Shown: in pieces, positions 5,293-5,421 of the stretch | Numbering within the stretch: the stretch's first letter is position 1 | Layout of the letters: every line of letters begins with the position of its first letter | From: an uncultured Streptococcus sp. | GTDB taxonomy: Bacteria; Bacillota; Bacilli; Lactobacillales; Aerococcaceae | Length of the DNA stretch: 5,421 nucleotides | Assembly (NCBI GenBank): GCA_916050055.1 | Contig: CAJZJY010000081.1 | Coordinates: forward strand, 1 to 5,421 | Direction: 5' to 3' | Made by a program: the position numbers and the translations under genes | Notes under the pieces: generated by a model | Told to the model about the DNA's origin: nothing | Seen by the model: only the letters and a program-made list of their open reading frames with translations | The model's database searches: none

Positions 5293-5298
5293 ATTATA
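5293..5298 (-). promoter_or_regulatory. -10 element of the candidate small RNA
   Basis: A perfect TATAAT on the minus strand. The hexamer 17 bases upstream (ACATTA) is poor; TTCACA is present but 20 bases away. The region further upstream is extremely A+T rich and could act as an UP element. A poor -35 suggests an activator or weak basal use. Confidence 0.45.
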
Positions 5299-5358
5299 TT
5301 GGTCATTTATGAAAATAATGTGAATTTAAATATTTATTTATATGAATTAACACTTTTT

Positions 5359-5421
5359 TTATATTTTTACATCGTCGTATTCAGTACTTTTTTCGAATAA
5401 AGCAACAACATACGAACACGT
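5359..5421 (-). CDS. Possible C-terminal tail of a gene entering from the right edge
   Basis: One minus-strand frame is open from the window edge to TAA at 5361-5359 and gives 20 residues ending STEYDDVKI. Composition is reasonable for a real C-terminus. A second minus-strand frame is also open for 17 residues, and no family can be recognised from so little sequence. The A+T-rich stretch that begins just left of the stop looks intergenic. Confidence 0.25.
   Translation of the reverse strand, partial: TCSYVVALFEKSTEYDDVKI

Overview
The window is from a low-GC Gram-positive bacterium (Firmicutes). The order Lactobacillales is most likely. The support is a lipoprotein signal with a lipobox, a class A sortase, AAGGAG-type ribosome sites, A+T-rich codons and short T-tailed terminators. 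A Carnobacteriaceae or Granulicatella-like genus is only a guess.

Layout, left to right. (1) 15-1520 (+): a secreted, lipid-anchored fumarate-reductase-type flavoprotein, closed by a bidirectional terminator. (2) On the minus strand, 1598-1828 is a small excisionase-like helix-turn-helix protein and 1889-2335 a short-chain flavodoxin. A minus-strand terminator hairpin separates them, and the flavodoxin has a recognisable promoter. (3) 2336-2806: a gap of about 470 bases with no convincing gene. It holds a 220-base imperfect palindrome of unknown origin. (4) 2807-3682 (+): a cation diffusion facilitator whose metal-site residues match the Mn(II) exporter type. It probably starts at TTG and ends in a terminator shared with the convergent sortase gene. 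(5) On the minus strand, an RsmC/YbxB-like methyltransferase (4487-5107) is followed after 3 bases by a class A sortase (3725-4483), a clear two-gene operon. (6) 5166-5298 (minus), just upstream of that operon: a strong terminator, a two-tier hairpin and a perfect TATAAT box outline a candidate small RNA of about 120 nt. It carries four CCCAA motifs and an anti-Shine-Dalgarno tract. The last 60 bases may hold the tail of a further minus-strand gene.

The genes do not form one pathway. Two are redox flavoproteins (cell-surface reductase, cytosolic flavodoxin), one handles metal, one anchors surface proteins and one probably modifies RNA. The least explained parts are the candidate small RNA and the long palindrome. 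Both are inferred from sequence and structure alone.
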